From Hydractinia symbiolongicarpus (Eukaryota > Cnidaria > Hydrozoa > Anthoathecata > Hydractiniidae), in assembly GCF_029227915.1 (NCBI RefSeq), contig NC_079878.1, forward strand, positions 35,801,501 to 35,865,500: 64,000 bases of DNA, written 5' to 3'. The position numbers and the translations under genes are program-made. Positions 43,100 through 56,100 of this stretch are shown here, piece by piece (position 1 is the first letter of the stretch; each line of letters begins with the position of its first letter). The notes beneath the pieces were generated by a model. That model had not been told where the DNA came from. It was given only the letters and a program-made list of their open reading frames with translations, and did not search any database.

Positions 43100-46000
43100 A
43101 GGACTGCTTCCATGTGCAAAGGTGAACCCACCTTGAGCTTGAAGTCGCTTGTCATCATCAACACTCAGCGCAATTTTGTTCAGCTTTTCGGTGAAAATCT
43201 CGTGTTTTCGACTGGTAAATCTCAGTTACGTGCGATACAAATTTTGACAGGTCTGAAGGCTGTTCAAATAGTCTGCGAACGTGATCTGTTTCTTGACGAC
43301 ACACTTTTTTGTACCTTTTGCCTTCTTTTGCACGTATCCTTCGAGTGTCTTGTACGCATACATTTTTAACCTCAATGCAACAAATTCGATCATGATTTTG
43401 CCACCAAGTTGATCCTTCATTAAGCACAATTTTTTCTTGTTTTTGCCAATAGGCAAGGGACGTTTGTCTTCGGGACTGTAATTCGATGTGTCAAACCTTG
43501 ATTCAACGTCACCTGCGATATCTTTATAGACATCGTCTGTTTTGATGTGGTAGACGAAACTATCTGTGTCCATGTAGCAAAGCTCTGCGCTTGCACCAAA
43601 CTTCGGCTTGATATAGTCATAGTGAAACTCATACATCGTGAGTTTGCTCAAGTCCAAGATGGAGAGGCCGAGGTAGACAGGTTTGTTCATGACGACCTTC
43701 ACTTTGTTCATTTCCATTGCCACAAATTTCTTGTCAAATCTTGATGTGCTGTGATAGTTTGGAGCTGATGCGAGCTTCTTGCGCCTCCATTCCGTTATCA
43801 ACAGTTTGATGTCACGGTGCTTGCGAACGTTCTCCATGGTCTTGCCAAAGACGCTATTATTCATCAGCTTAAAAAAGTCTTTCTCAAAGTCATTTTTGGT
43901 ATCCTTTCGCAGCTTTGTGTTCATGTCAATGTAGGGTTTCAGCCAAGCACTTTGCTTGAACTTAATGACTCGGTGCACCTTGGTGAGAACCAATACATGC
44001 TGCAGTGCCTGCTGCAATTTGCGAATGTGCAGCACGTATTTTTCCTTGTCAAACACATTGCACGTCAACTTTTCACAGTCGTTGTTCAGACGCATCTTTT
44101 CAGGCAAGAATGGAAGGTCGTTGTGGAGTTTGTGCAGCTTTTTCGGGTAGTGGACATCCACTTCAAGAAAATAGCCATCATCTCCATTTTTATAATTTTC
44201 TATAAAAGCTTGAGTAAAATTTTCGAGGTCTTCACGCAATTTTCAAAAACGTCTGCTAAAAGAAGCGTGTCGCTCATCACGTAGAGATCGTGGTACTCTC
44301 CAAGGTTTTTGATGTTGAAAGCCTTCCACACCTTTTGAGCATGATTGTAGTCGTTTTCGGTGATGTTTTCAAGGTTCAAGCTGCTGTAAAATTGTGCTTT
44401 TGGAGGAAGTGCTGTCTCTTCAAAACGCTCCCACGCATCCATGTATTCGTAGGGGTAAACACCCTTACGCAGCAAAAGTCTAAAGTGCTCGTCATTGCCC
44501 TTTGCATGCTTGAATGTGTTGGAAAATTTCTTCTTCATGGAATGCTCACTCAGTTCCACCGTCTTGTAAGAGCAGTAACAGGTTTGGCACTTGAATTGCG
44601 CCTTGTACTCTGAGTCAATCTCGATGAGTTCCATGTTTGATTTGCAGTCGTTGCAGCTGACACTTTCACTGTTGGTTCCAGCTAAATTATCTACAAGGCT
44701 TGACAGTGAGCTTTGCATGAACCTGCAGCTGTCGATGAACTTGATTTTGCAGGTCCCACTGATTTCCACTTCTTTCATTTGGTTGGTTTTCTTATTCTTC
44801 TTCATCTGCTTCAGCGGTTCGCCGTCTTTTCCTTGAAATGTGACGGATTGCTTGATGGAGAAGCTGATGTATTTTTCGCTGTTTTTACCCAGACATTCAA
44901 ACTCGTGGCTTTTGAATTCCCTGGCCAGTTGCTTGATGATGATGTGATCGTCATACCGTGAGCGATTGTGCATGACCACCGGAATCTCGTTGGGGATGCG
45001 ATATTTTAGGTTGCACGAACTGTGTGCAGCTCCTCAATACTGACCAGTGTAGTGACAGTGATCTCGAACTTTGCGCATTGTGATGTCTTTGTTGTTCTTC
45101 TTGAAAAGCCCATTGCAAATGAAGCATCTTTTTGCAGACTTGTGGGCTTCTTTCTCTTCGTGTGTCAACGGGATCATCTTCTTCTGTGGATGTCTGATAG
45201 CTCTATTGACTTGATCTCTCAGTCCCTTGCAAAACATTTCCATGCAGTCTTTTCCACGATAGCAGTCGGATGATTCTTCTACTTCTCCATGTGCAAATTT
45301 GGTTATGAAGGCATATCCTGAAGCCACATGCTTGCTGACGTCTCTGGTGTGTGATTTTTCAGGGTCTCCATCACAACCTTGAACAGGTTCCAAGATACAT
45401 TCTGTGTCTGCATAGATGACAAATGGCATTCTGAGCGACTTTTGCCCATCTTCGTGTTTGAGTACTGTTCCTTCTTTAGGCATGATAATCTCGCAAAAAT
45501 CATGGTCCATGCACACTTTCATGTGATTGTCTCGTGTCTCTTGACTGCGGAATCCGTGCATGCAGTTTCGACAGTAGTGATCACCTCGATGTCTAGATGA
45601 TAAACCGCGCATGAGCGCAGAGTATCTTTTAATGGCAACGTAGTGCTTTTTCCCTCCTTCTTGAATGATTAGCACATCTGCCACCTTTTTACGTGTCGTG
45701 TTGTGTTTCGAAACATATGCCTGTCTGACCTGAAAATCTTCTTCAGAAAAGTAGACATTCAGCGCCACGTTGGGGTTTTGCCTTTTAAACCTTTTCCAGT
45801 GTGTTTTGGGAGTTCGGAACTCGATGGCACTCCAATTGTACTTGTCAACAAACGGTTCGAGCTTCGAGATGCGCTCAGGATGTGCTCCAATGCCATCAAA
45901 ATGGAGGGCTGCAATGACAGCCCATTTGAAGCACTGATCGTCTTTATTTTTGGGATTGATGATGCAGTGCTTTTTTTGCAGCCATTCGGGTGTCTTGAAC

Positions 46001-46686
46001 CATGATCTACCTCTCATAAGGTCAATCATGTGGCAGTGATGCGTCATTTCTGTGATTCGGTTGAAGATGTAGTCGCTTTTTTTGAGTTTCTCCGATGTCA
46101 TTTCAAAGCGTTTTAGCAGGCTTTTATACATCTCTTCGATCAATTCTTCGATGTCGCTTCCTTCCATGATTGTGACAGCTTCACTCCATATTGGTTTTGT
46201 GAACTTGTCAGAAGGATTTTCCCTGTGCACAAACTCCACCACGAGATTCAGTTGAAACTTCCAATTCTGTCTAGTGTTTTGCAAGTCTGTGATGACTTTC
46301 TCCACATGTTGTTTCTGTTGATCCAGGTACTGTTCAATACTCACCACTTGACGTTCTGGTGTTCCCTCACTTCGGAAATGTCGATAATTACCATCAAATC
46401 CACCTTCCGTTTCAACAGCACTGTGATCCGCTTCTTCCACTTGTTCTTCTTCTACAGCAGCCTCTTCAACGGTGGCTTTCAAGGCTTGACCGTAACCAAG
46501 TCTCTCCTTAGCCTTGTGGTATAATAAAGAAGCAGTTTCACGCACACTCTGCAGTCTCTCTGCGAGTGCATCACGTGTTGCTGCCACTGGTGCAGATACA
46601 GCCTCATAGAGACTGCTAATCATGCTTCTCAAGTAAGAAGTCATTGTTTTAAAATATGTTAGAAAATCTTCTGGGACGCTGGACAT
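43100..46686 (-). pseudogene. Protein-primed family B DNA polymerase (pPolB), broken
   Basis: Starts MSSVPEDFLTYF inside the right TIR, preceded by AATAAAATG. N-terminal 550 codons: variable region, zinc-finger-like CRNCMHGF with paired His/Cys, exonuclease motif YADTEC (Exo I), and a second Cys/His cluster CFICNGLF. A TGA at 45036-45034 interrupts the frame, which then continues unchanged with the Exo II region (HNRSRYDDH). Near 44,230 two frames join where I expect the catalytic motif A block, which is absent. Downstream are KLMNNSVFGKTMEN (motif B) and YMDTDSFVYH (motif C). A frameshift around 43,230-43,300 affects the C-terminus, whose end (near 43,100) is uncertain. The family replicates linear virus genomes using a protein primer. 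Confidence 0.9.
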
Positions 46687-46957
46687 TTTATTTTATGTTG
46701 CGACCCCAACCAGGGTGACAACATTGCGTTCGTACGAGAGTGCTGCAGGAGAGCGGTAATTGCCCGCGGTATTGACCCTTTGCGTAGAGGATCAATATAG
46801 CGAGGAAACAGTGCTGCGCTAGACCCTTGAAATTATGGTTTGACTCAAAAAACGGTGAGTGCGCCAGAGCATTAATGTAGCGAGGAAACAGTGCTGCGCT
46901 AGACCCTTGAAATTAGGGTTTAGGAAAAATGTCCTAGGGAGCTCCACTTTCATTGTG
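46669..46957 (-). repeat. Right terminal inverted repeat (289 bp)
   Basis: The reverse complement matches 31356-31644 over its whole length with about eleven mismatches, clustered in the outer sub-repeat. It ends CATTTTCATTGTG-like with terminal CATTGTG at 46951-46957. It includes the ATG and first six codons of the polymerase gene (MSSVPE), the same six encoded at the left end for the ankyrin gene. Confidence 0.92.
46687..46692 (-). promoter_or_regulatory. AATAAA motif abutting polymerase ATG
   Basis: Within the right TIR the minus strand reads AATAAAATG. The left TIR has one substitution here (GATAAAATG), so one motif version drives the polymerase and the other the ankyrin gene. Confidence 0.5.
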
Positions 46958-46958
46958 T

Positions 46959-46964
46959 GGCTAG
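46959..46964. repeat. Target site duplication, right copy (GGCTAG)
   Basis: GGCTAG resumes the satellite, which then continues GATTGGTCCC as expected for an uninterrupted monomer. The single T at 46958 belongs to neither the TIR match nor the duplication and may be an untrimmed terminal base. Confidence 0.85.
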
Positions 46965-49900
46965 GATTGGTCCCACGGTAAAAAATGACATTTTTCTTTA
47001 AATCTTTAAATGAAGCCCTACCACAGCGCCCAGTGTAATCGCTGAGTTTCGGCAATCATGTCAAATTAAAAGGAATGTTATTTTTCGGAGTCCAATTGGC
47101 TCATTTATCATATTTATAAGGTCACAGGTCAAAATCAGTTCAATTAAGTCCCACAATCAATCGTTTCACTGTTAAAAGCGATACAACCTAGTAATATCAG
47201 AAAAACAGCCCTAAATCCATGTGGGGACGAATATGTGACGCAACCATTGTAACTCAAGCGGATTGATACCGCTAGAAAGTCAATGAAATGTAGTTTTTGA
47301 AACTGTCGCTATTTTTTCAGCGGGCGATGACGGCTAGGATTCGTCCCAGAGTAAAGAATGACTTATTAATCTAAATTTTTAAATGAAGCGCTACCACAGC
47401 GCCCAGTGCAACGGCTGAGTTCCGGCAATCACGTCACATTAAGAAGAATGCTATTTCTTGGGGTCCAATTGCCTCATTTATCACATTCATCAGTTCACAG
47501 TCCAAAGTTAGTTCAGTTAAGTACCACAGTCAATTGCTTCACTGTTAAAAGCAATACAGCCTAGTAATATCAGAAAAATATCCCTAAATACATGTGGGGA
47601 CGAATATGTGACGCAAATGTTGTAACTCAAACGGACTGATACAGTTAAAAATTCATTGAAATGCAGTTTTTGAAACTGTCTCTATTTCTTCCGCGCGCGA
47701 TAACGGCTAGGATTGGTCCCACAGTGAAAAATGACTTATTTATCTAAATTTTTAAATGAAGTGCTGCCACGGCGCCCAGTGTAATAGCTGAGTTCCGACA
47801 ATCACGTCAAATTAAGAAAAATGTTATTTCTTGGAGACTAATTGGGTCATTTATCACATTTATAAGATCACAGTCCAAAATCAATTCAAATAAGACCCAC
47901 AGTCAATGGTTTCACTGTTAATGGCGATACAACCCAGTAATAGCGTAAAAATATCGCTAAATACATGTTGGTACGAACATGTGACACAACCGTTGTAACT
48001 CAAACTGACTGACACCGTTAGAAAGTCAATGAAATATAGTTTTTGAAACTGTCGATATTTCTTCAGCGCGCGATAACGGCTATGATTCGTTCCAGAGTAA
48101 AGAATGAGTTATTTATCTAAATTTTTAAATGAAGCGCTACCACAGCGCTTAGTGCAATCGCTGAGTTCCGGCAGTCATGTCAAATTAAAAAGAATTTTTG
48201 CCTTGGAGACCAATTGTCTCATTTATCACATTTATTAGGTCACAGTCCAAAATCAATTCAATTAAGTCCCACAGTCAATCGTTTCAATGTTAAAAGCGAT
48301 GCTACCTAGTAATAGCGGATAATATCAGTAAATACATGTTGGTACGAATATGTGACGCAACAGTTGTAACTCAAACGGATTGATGCCGCTAGAAAGTCAA
48401 TGAAATCTAGTTTTTGAAGCTGTTTCTATTTATTCAGCGCGTGCTAACGGCCAGGATTGGTCCCACAGTAAATATGACTTATTTATCTAAATTTTTAAAT
48501 GAAGCGCTACCACAGCGCCCAGTGCAATCGCTGAGTTCCGGCCATCACGTCAAATTAAGAAGAATGCTATTTCTTGGGGTCCAATTGCCTCATTTATCAC
48601 ATTTGTCAGGTCACAGTCCAAAGTTAGTTCAATTAAGTCCCACAGTCAGTCGCTTCACTGTTAAAAGCAATACAGCCTAGTAATGTCAGAAAAATAAACC
48701 CTAAATACATGTGGGGACGAATATGTGACGCAACTGTTGTAACTCCAACGGACTGATACCGTTAGAAAATCATTGAAATATAGTTTTTGAAACTGTCGAT
48801 ATTTCTTCAGCGCGCGATAACGGCTAGGATTCGTCCCAGAGTAAAAAATGACTTATTTATCTAAATTTTTAAATGAAGCGCTACCACAGCGCTTAGTGCA
48901 ATCGCTGAGTTCCGGCAGTCATGTCAAATTAAGAAGAATGTTTTTCCTTGGAGACCAATTGTCTCATTTATCACATTTATTAGGTCACAGTCCAAAATCA
49001 ATTCAATTAAGTCCCACAGTCAATCGTTTCCCTGTTAAAAGCGATCCAACCTAGTAATATCAGAAAAACATCCCTAAATACCTGTGGGTACGAATATGTG
49101 ACGCAGCCATTGTAACTGAAGCGGATTAATACCGTTAGAAAGTCAATGAAGGGTAGTTTTTGAAATTGTCGCTATTTCTTCAGCGCGCGATAACGGCTAG
49201 GATTCGTCCCAGAGTAAAGAATGACTTATTAATCTAAATTTTTAAATGAAGCGCTACCACAGCGCCCAGTGCAATCGCTGAGTTCCGGCCATCACGTCAA
49301 ATTAAGAAGAATGCTATTTCTTGGGGTCCAATTGCCTCATTTATCACATTTATCAGGTCACAGTCCAAAGTTAGTTCAATTAAGTCCCACAGTCAATCGC
49401 TTCACTGTTAAAAGCAATACAGCCTAGTAATGTCAGAAAAATAAACCCTAAATACATGTGGGGACGAATATGTGACCCAACCGTTGTAACTCAAACGGAT
49501 TGATACCGCTATAAAGTCAATGAAATGTAGTTATTAAAACTGTTTCTGTTTATTCAGCGCGTGCTAATGGCCAGGATTGGTCCCACAGTAAATATGACTT
49601 ATTTATCTAACTTCTTAAATGAAGCTCTACCACAGCGCCCATTGTAATCGCTGAATTCCAGCAATCATGTCAAATTAAGAGGAATGTTATTTGTGGAAGT
49701 CCAATTGGCTCATTTATCACATTTATAAGTGACAGTCCACAATCAGTTCATTTAAGTGCCACAGTCAATCGTTTCCCTGTTAAAAGCGATCCAACCTAGT
49801 AATATCAGAAAAATATCGCTAAATACATGTTACTACGAATATGTGACACAACCGTTGTAACTCATACGGACTGACACCGTTAGAAGCTCAAAGAAATGCA

Positions 49901-50199
49901 GTTTTTAAACCTGTCACTATTTCATCAGCGCGCGATAACGGCTAGGATTGGTCACACAGTAAAGAATGACTTTTTATCTAAATTTTAAAATAAAGTGCTA
50001 CCACAGCGCCCAGTGTAATCGCTGAGTTTCGGCCATCACGTCATATTAAGAAGAATGTTATTTCTTGGGGTCCAATTGCCTCATTTATCACATTTATCAG
50101 GTCACAGTCCAAAGTTAGTTCAATTAAGTCCCACAGTCAATCGCTTCACTGTTAAAAGCAATACAGCCTAGTAATGTCAGAAAAATAAACCCTAAATAC

Positions 50200-53100
50200 A
50201 TGTTAGTACGAATATGTGACCCAACCGTTGTAACTCAAACGGATTGATACCGCTATAAAGTCAATGAAATGTAGTTATTAAAACTGTTTCTGTTTATTCA
50301 GCGCGTGCTAATGGCCAGGATTGGTCCCACAGTAAATATGACTTATTTATCTAACTTCTTAAATGAAGCGCTACCGCAGCGCCCATTGTAATCGCTGAAT
50401 TCCAGCAATCATGTCAAATTAAGAGGAATGTTATTTGTGGAAGTCCAATTGGCTCATTTATCACATTTATAAGTGACAGTCCAAAATCAGTTCATTTAAG
50501 TGCCACAGTCAATCGTTTCCCTGTTAAAAGCGATCCAACCTAGTAATATCAGAAAAACATCCCTAAATACCTGTGGGGACGAATATGTGACGCAGCCATT
50601 GTAACTGAAGCGGATTGATACCGTTAGAAAGTCAATGTAGGGTAGTTTTTGAAATTGTCACTATTTCTTCAGCGCGCGATAACGGCTAGGATTCGTCCCA
50701 GAGTAAAGAATGACTTATTAATCTAAATTTTTAAATGAAGCGCTACCACAGCGCCCAGTGCAATCGCTGAGTTTCGGCCATCACGTCAAATTAAGAAGAA
50801 TGCTATTTCTTGGGGTCCAATGGCCTCATTTATCACATTTATCAGGTCACAGTCCAAAGTTAGTTCAATTAAGTCCCACAGTCAATCGCTTCACTGTTAA
50901 AAGCAATACAGCCTAGTAATGTTAGAAAAATATCCCTAAATACATGTGGGGACGAATATGTGACGCAACTGTTGTAACTCAAACGGACTGATACCGTTAG
51001 AAAATCATTGAAATGTAGTTTTTGAAACTGTCTCTATTTCTTCAGCGCACGATAACGGCCAGGATTGGTCCCACAGAAAAAAAAGACTTTTTTTATTTAA
51101 CTTTTTAAGTAAAGCGCTACCACAGAGCCTAATGTAGTCGCTGAAATCCAGCAATCATGTCAAATTAAGAAGAATGTTATTCCTTGGAGACTAATTGGGT
51201 CATTTATCATATTTATAAGATCACAGTCCAAAATCAGTTCAATTAAGTCCCACAGTCAATCGTTGCACTGGTAAAACGATGCAACCTAGTAGTATGAGAA
51301 AAATATCGCTAAGTACATGTTGGTACGAACATGTGACACAACCGTTGTAACTCAAACTGGCTGACACCGTTAGAAAGTCAATGAAATATAGTTTTTGAAA
51401 CTGTCGATAGTTTCATCAGCCCGCGATAACGGCTACGATTTGTCTCACAGTAAAAACAAGACTTTTTTATCTAAATTTTTAAATAAAGCGCTACCACAGA
51501 GCCTAATGTAATCTCTGAATTCCAGCAATCATGTCAAATTAAGAAGAATGCTATTCCTTGGAGACCAATTCTCTCATTTATCACATTTATTAGGTCACAG
51601 TCCAAAATCAATTCAATTAAGTCCCACAGTCAATCGTTTCACTGTTAAAAGCGATGCCACCTAGTAATATCAGAAAAATCTCGCTAAATACATGTTAGTA
51701 CGAATATGTGACCCAACCGTTGTAACTCAAACGGATTGATACCGCTATAAAGTCAATGAAATGTAGTTAATAAAACTGTTTCTGTTTATTCAGCGCGTGC
51801 TAATGGCCAGGATTGGTCCCACAGTAAATATGACTTATATATCTAACTTCTTAAACGAAGCGCTACCACAGCGCCCATTGTAATCGCTGAATTCCAGCAA
51901 TCATGTCAAATTAAGAGGAATGTTATTTGTGGAAGTCCAATCGGCCCATTTATCACATTTATAAGTGACAGTCCAAAATCAGTTCATTTAAGTGCCACAG
52001 TCAATCGTTTCCCTGTTAAAAGCGATCCAACATAGTAATATCAGAAAAACATCCCTAAATACCTGTGGGAAAGAATATGTGACGCAGCCATTGTAACTGA
52101 AGCGGATTGATACCGTTAGAAAGTCAATGAAGGTTAGTTTTTGAAATTGTCACTATTTCTTCAGCGCGCGATAACGGCTAGGATTCGTCCCAGAGTAAAG
52201 AATGACTTATTAATCTAAATTTTTAAATGAAGCGCTACCACAGCGCCCAGTGCAATCGCTGAGTTCCGGCAATCACGTCAAATTAAGAAGAATGCTATTT
52301 CTTGGGGTCCAATTACCTCATTTATCACATTTATCAGGTCACAGTCCAAAGTTAGTTCAATTAAGTCCCACAGTCAATCGCTTCACTGTTAAAAGCAATA
52401 CAGCCTAGTAATGTCAGAAAAATATCCCTAAATACATGTGGGAAGGAATATGTGACGCAGCCATTGTAACTGAAGCGGATTGATACCGTTAGAAAGTCAA
52501 TAAAGGGCAGTTTGTGAAATTATCACTATTTCTTCAGCGCGCGATAACGGCTAGGATTCGTCCCAGAGTAAAGAATGACTTATTAATCTAAATTTTTAAA
52601 TGAAGCGCTACCACAGCGCCCAGTGCAATCGCTGAGTTCCGGCCATCACGTCAAATTAAGAAGAATGCTATTTCTTGGGGTCCAATTGTCTCATTTATCA
52701 CATTTATTAGGTCACAGTCCAAAATCAATTCAATTAAGTCCCACAGTCAATCGCTTCACTGTTAAAAGCAATACAGCCTAGTAATGTCAGAAAAATAAAC
52801 CCTAAATACATGTGGGGACGAATATGTGACGCAACTGTTCTAACTCAAACGGACTGATACCGTTAGAAAATCATTGAAATATAGTTTTTGAAACTGTCGA
52901 TATTTCTTCAGCGCGCGATAACGGCTAGGATTCGTCCCAGAGTAAAGAATGACTTATTTATCTAAATTTTTAATAGAAGCGCTACCACAGCGCTTAGTGC
53001 AATCACTGAGTTCCGGCAGTCATGTCAAATTAAGAAGAATGTTTTTCCTTGGAGACCAATTGTCTCATTTATCACATTTATTAGGTCACAGTCCAAAATC

Positions 53101-56100
53101 AATTCAATTAAGTCCCACAGTCAATCGTTTCCCTGTTAAAAGCGATCCAACCTAGTAATATCAGAAAAACATCCCTAAATACCTGTGGGGACGAATATGT
53201 GACGCAGCCATTGTAACTGAAGCGGATTGATACCGTTAGAAAGTCAATGACGGGTAGTTTTTGAAATTGTCGCTATTTCTTCAGCGCGCGATAACGGCTA
53301 GGATTCGTCCCAGAGTAAAGAATGACTTATTAATCTAAATATTTAAATGAAGCGCTACCACAGCGCCCAGTGCAATCGCTGAGTTCCGGCCATCACGTCA
53401 AATTAAGAAGAATGCTACTTCTTGGGGTCCAATTGCCTCATTTATCACATTTATCAGGTCACAGTCCAAAGTTAGTTCATTTAAGTGCCACAGTCAATCG
53501 TTTCCCTGTTAAAAGCGATCCAACCTAGTAATATCAGAAAAACATCCCTAAATACCTGTGGGGACGAATATGTGACGCAGCCATTGTAACTGAAGCGAAT
53601 TGATACCGTTGGAAAGTCAATGAAGGGTAGTTTTTGAAATTGTCACTATTTCTTCAGCGCCCGATAACGGCTAGGATTCGTCCCAGAGTAAAGAATGACT
53701 TATTAATCTAAATTTTTAAATGAAGCGCTACCACAGCGCCCAGTGCAATCGCTGAGTTTCGGCCATCACGTCATATTAAGAAGAATGTTATTTCTTGGGG
53801 TCCAATTGCCTCATTTATCACATTTACCAGGTCACAGTCCAAAGTTAGTTCAATTAAGTCCCACAGTCAATCGTTTCACTGTTAAAAGCGATGCCACCTA
53901 GTAATATCAGAAAAATCTCGCTAAATACATGTTAGTACGAATATGTGACCCAACCGTTGTAACTCAAACGGATTGATACCGCTATAAAGTCAATGAAATG
54001 TAGTTATTAAAACTGTTTCTGTTTATTCAGCGCGTGCTAATGGCCAGGATTGGTCCCACAGTAAATATGACTTATTTATCTAACTTCTTAAATGAAGCGC
54101 TACCGCAGCGCCCATTGTAATCGCTGAATTCCAGCAATCATGTCAAATTAAGAGGAATGTTATTTGTGGAAGTCCAATTGGCTCATTTATCACATTTATA
54201 AGTGACAGTCCAAAATCAGTTCATTTAAGTGCCACAGTCAATCGTTTCCCTGTTAAAAGCGATCCAACCTAGTAATATCAGAAAAACATCCCTAAATACC
54301 TGTGGGGACGAATATGTGACGCAGCCATTGTAACTGAAGCGGATTGATACCGTTAGAAAGTCAATGAAGGGTAGTTTTTGAAATTGTCACTATTTCTTCA
54401 GCGCGCGATAACGGCTAGGATTCGTCCCAGAGTAAAGAATGACTTATTAATCTAAATTTTTAAATGAAGCGCTACCACAGCGCCCAGTGCAATCGCTGAG
54501 TTTCGGCCATCACGTCAAATTAAGAAGAATGCTATTTCTTGGGGTCCAATGGCCTCATTTATCACATTTATCAGGTCACAGTCCAAAGTTAGTTCAATTA
54601 AGTCCCACAGTCAATCGCTTCACTGTTAAAAGCAATACAGCCTAGTAATGTTAGAAAAATATCCCTAAATACATGTGGGGACGAATATGTGACGCAACTG
54701 TTGTAACTCAAACGGACTGATACCGTTAGAAAATCATTGAAATGTAGTTTTTGAAACTGTCTCTATTTCTTCAGCGCACGATAACGGCCAGGATTGGTCC
54801 CACAGAAAAAAAAGACTTTTTTTATTTAACTTTTTAAGTAAAGCGCTACCACAGAGCCTAATGTAGTCGCTGAAATCCAGCAATCATGTCAAATTAAGAA
54901 GAATGTTATTCCTTGGAGACTAATTGGGTCATTTATCATATTTATAAGATCACAGTCCAAAATCAGTTCAATTAAGTCCCACAGTCAATCGTTGCACTGG
55001 TAAAACGATGCAACCTAGTAGTATGAGAAAAATATCGCTAAGTACATGTTGGTACGAACATGTGACACAACCGTTGTAACTCAAACTGGCTGACACCGTT
55101 AGAAAGTCAATGAAATATAGTTTTTGAAACTGTCGATAGTTTCATCAGCCCGCCATAACGGCTAGGATTTGTCTCACAGTATTAACAAGACTTTTTTATC
55201 TAAATTTTTAAATAAAGCGCTACCACAGAGCCTAATGTAATCGCTGAATTCCAGCAATCATGTCAAATTAAGAAGAATGCTATTTCTTGGAGACCAATTG
55301 TCTCATTTATCACATTTATTAGGTCACAGTCCAAAATGAATTCAATTAAGTCCCACAGTCAATCGTTTCACTGTTAAAAGCGATGCCACCTAGTAATATC
55401 AGAGAAATCTCGCTAAATACATGTTAGTACGAATATGTGACCCAACCGTTGTAACTCAAACGGATTGATACCGCTATAAAGTCAATGAAATGTAGTTAAT
55501 AAAACTGTTTCTGTTTATTCAGCGCGTGCTAATGGCTAGGATTGGTCCCACAGTAAATATGACTTATATATCTAACTTCTTAAACGAAGCGCTACCACAG
55601 CGCCCATTGTAATCGCTGAATTCCAGCAATCATGTCAAATTAAGAGGAATGTTATTTGTGGAAGTCCAATCGGCCCATTTATCACATTTATAAGTGACAG
55701 TCCAAAATCAGTTCATTTAAGTGCCACAGTCAATCGTTTCCCTGTTAAAAGCGATCCAACATAGTAATATCAGAAAAACATCCCTAAATACCTGTGGGAA
55801 AGAATATGTGACGCAGCCATTGTAACTGAAGCGGATTGATACCGTTAGAAAGTCAATGAAGGGTAGTTTTTGAAATTGTCACTATTTCTTCAGCGCGCGA
55901 TAACGGCTAGGATTCGTCCCAGAGTAAAGAATGACTTATTAATCTAAATTTTTAAATAAAGCGCTACCACAGCGCCCAGTGCAATCGCTGAGTTCCGGCA
56001 ATCACGTCAAATTAAGAAGAATGCTATTTCTTGGGGTCCAATTACCTCATTTATCACATTTATCAGGTCACAGTCCAAAGTTAGTTCAATTAAGTCCCAC

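Larger units (their letters stand above)
31356..46957. mobile_element. Maverick/Polinton-class element (adintovirus-like), 15.6 kb, degenerate
   Basis: Bounded by 289-bp terminal inverted repeats and a 6-bp target duplication in a satellite monomer. It carries the Polinton hallmark genes: protein-primed DNA polymerase B at one end, a retrovirus-like integrase with an intact D,D35E triad, an A32-like packaging ATPase and capsid-like proteins. Length is within the usual 15-20 kb. Polymerase, ATPase, one capsid-like gene and several small genes have stops, frameshifts or a deletion, so this copy is not expected to be autonomous. No adenain-type protease was found. Element bases are visibly less AT-rich than the flanking satellite, consistent with foreign origin. 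Confidence 0.93.

Noticed and set aside
43817-44284. 155-codon plus-strand frame opposite the polymerase
   Set aside because: It is antisense to clear polymerase motifs and has no family resemblance.
48690-48720. CCCTAAA telomere-like motif in monomers (AAACCCTAAATACATG)
   Set aside because: It occurs once per monomer with no tandem telomere repeats; a chance match.
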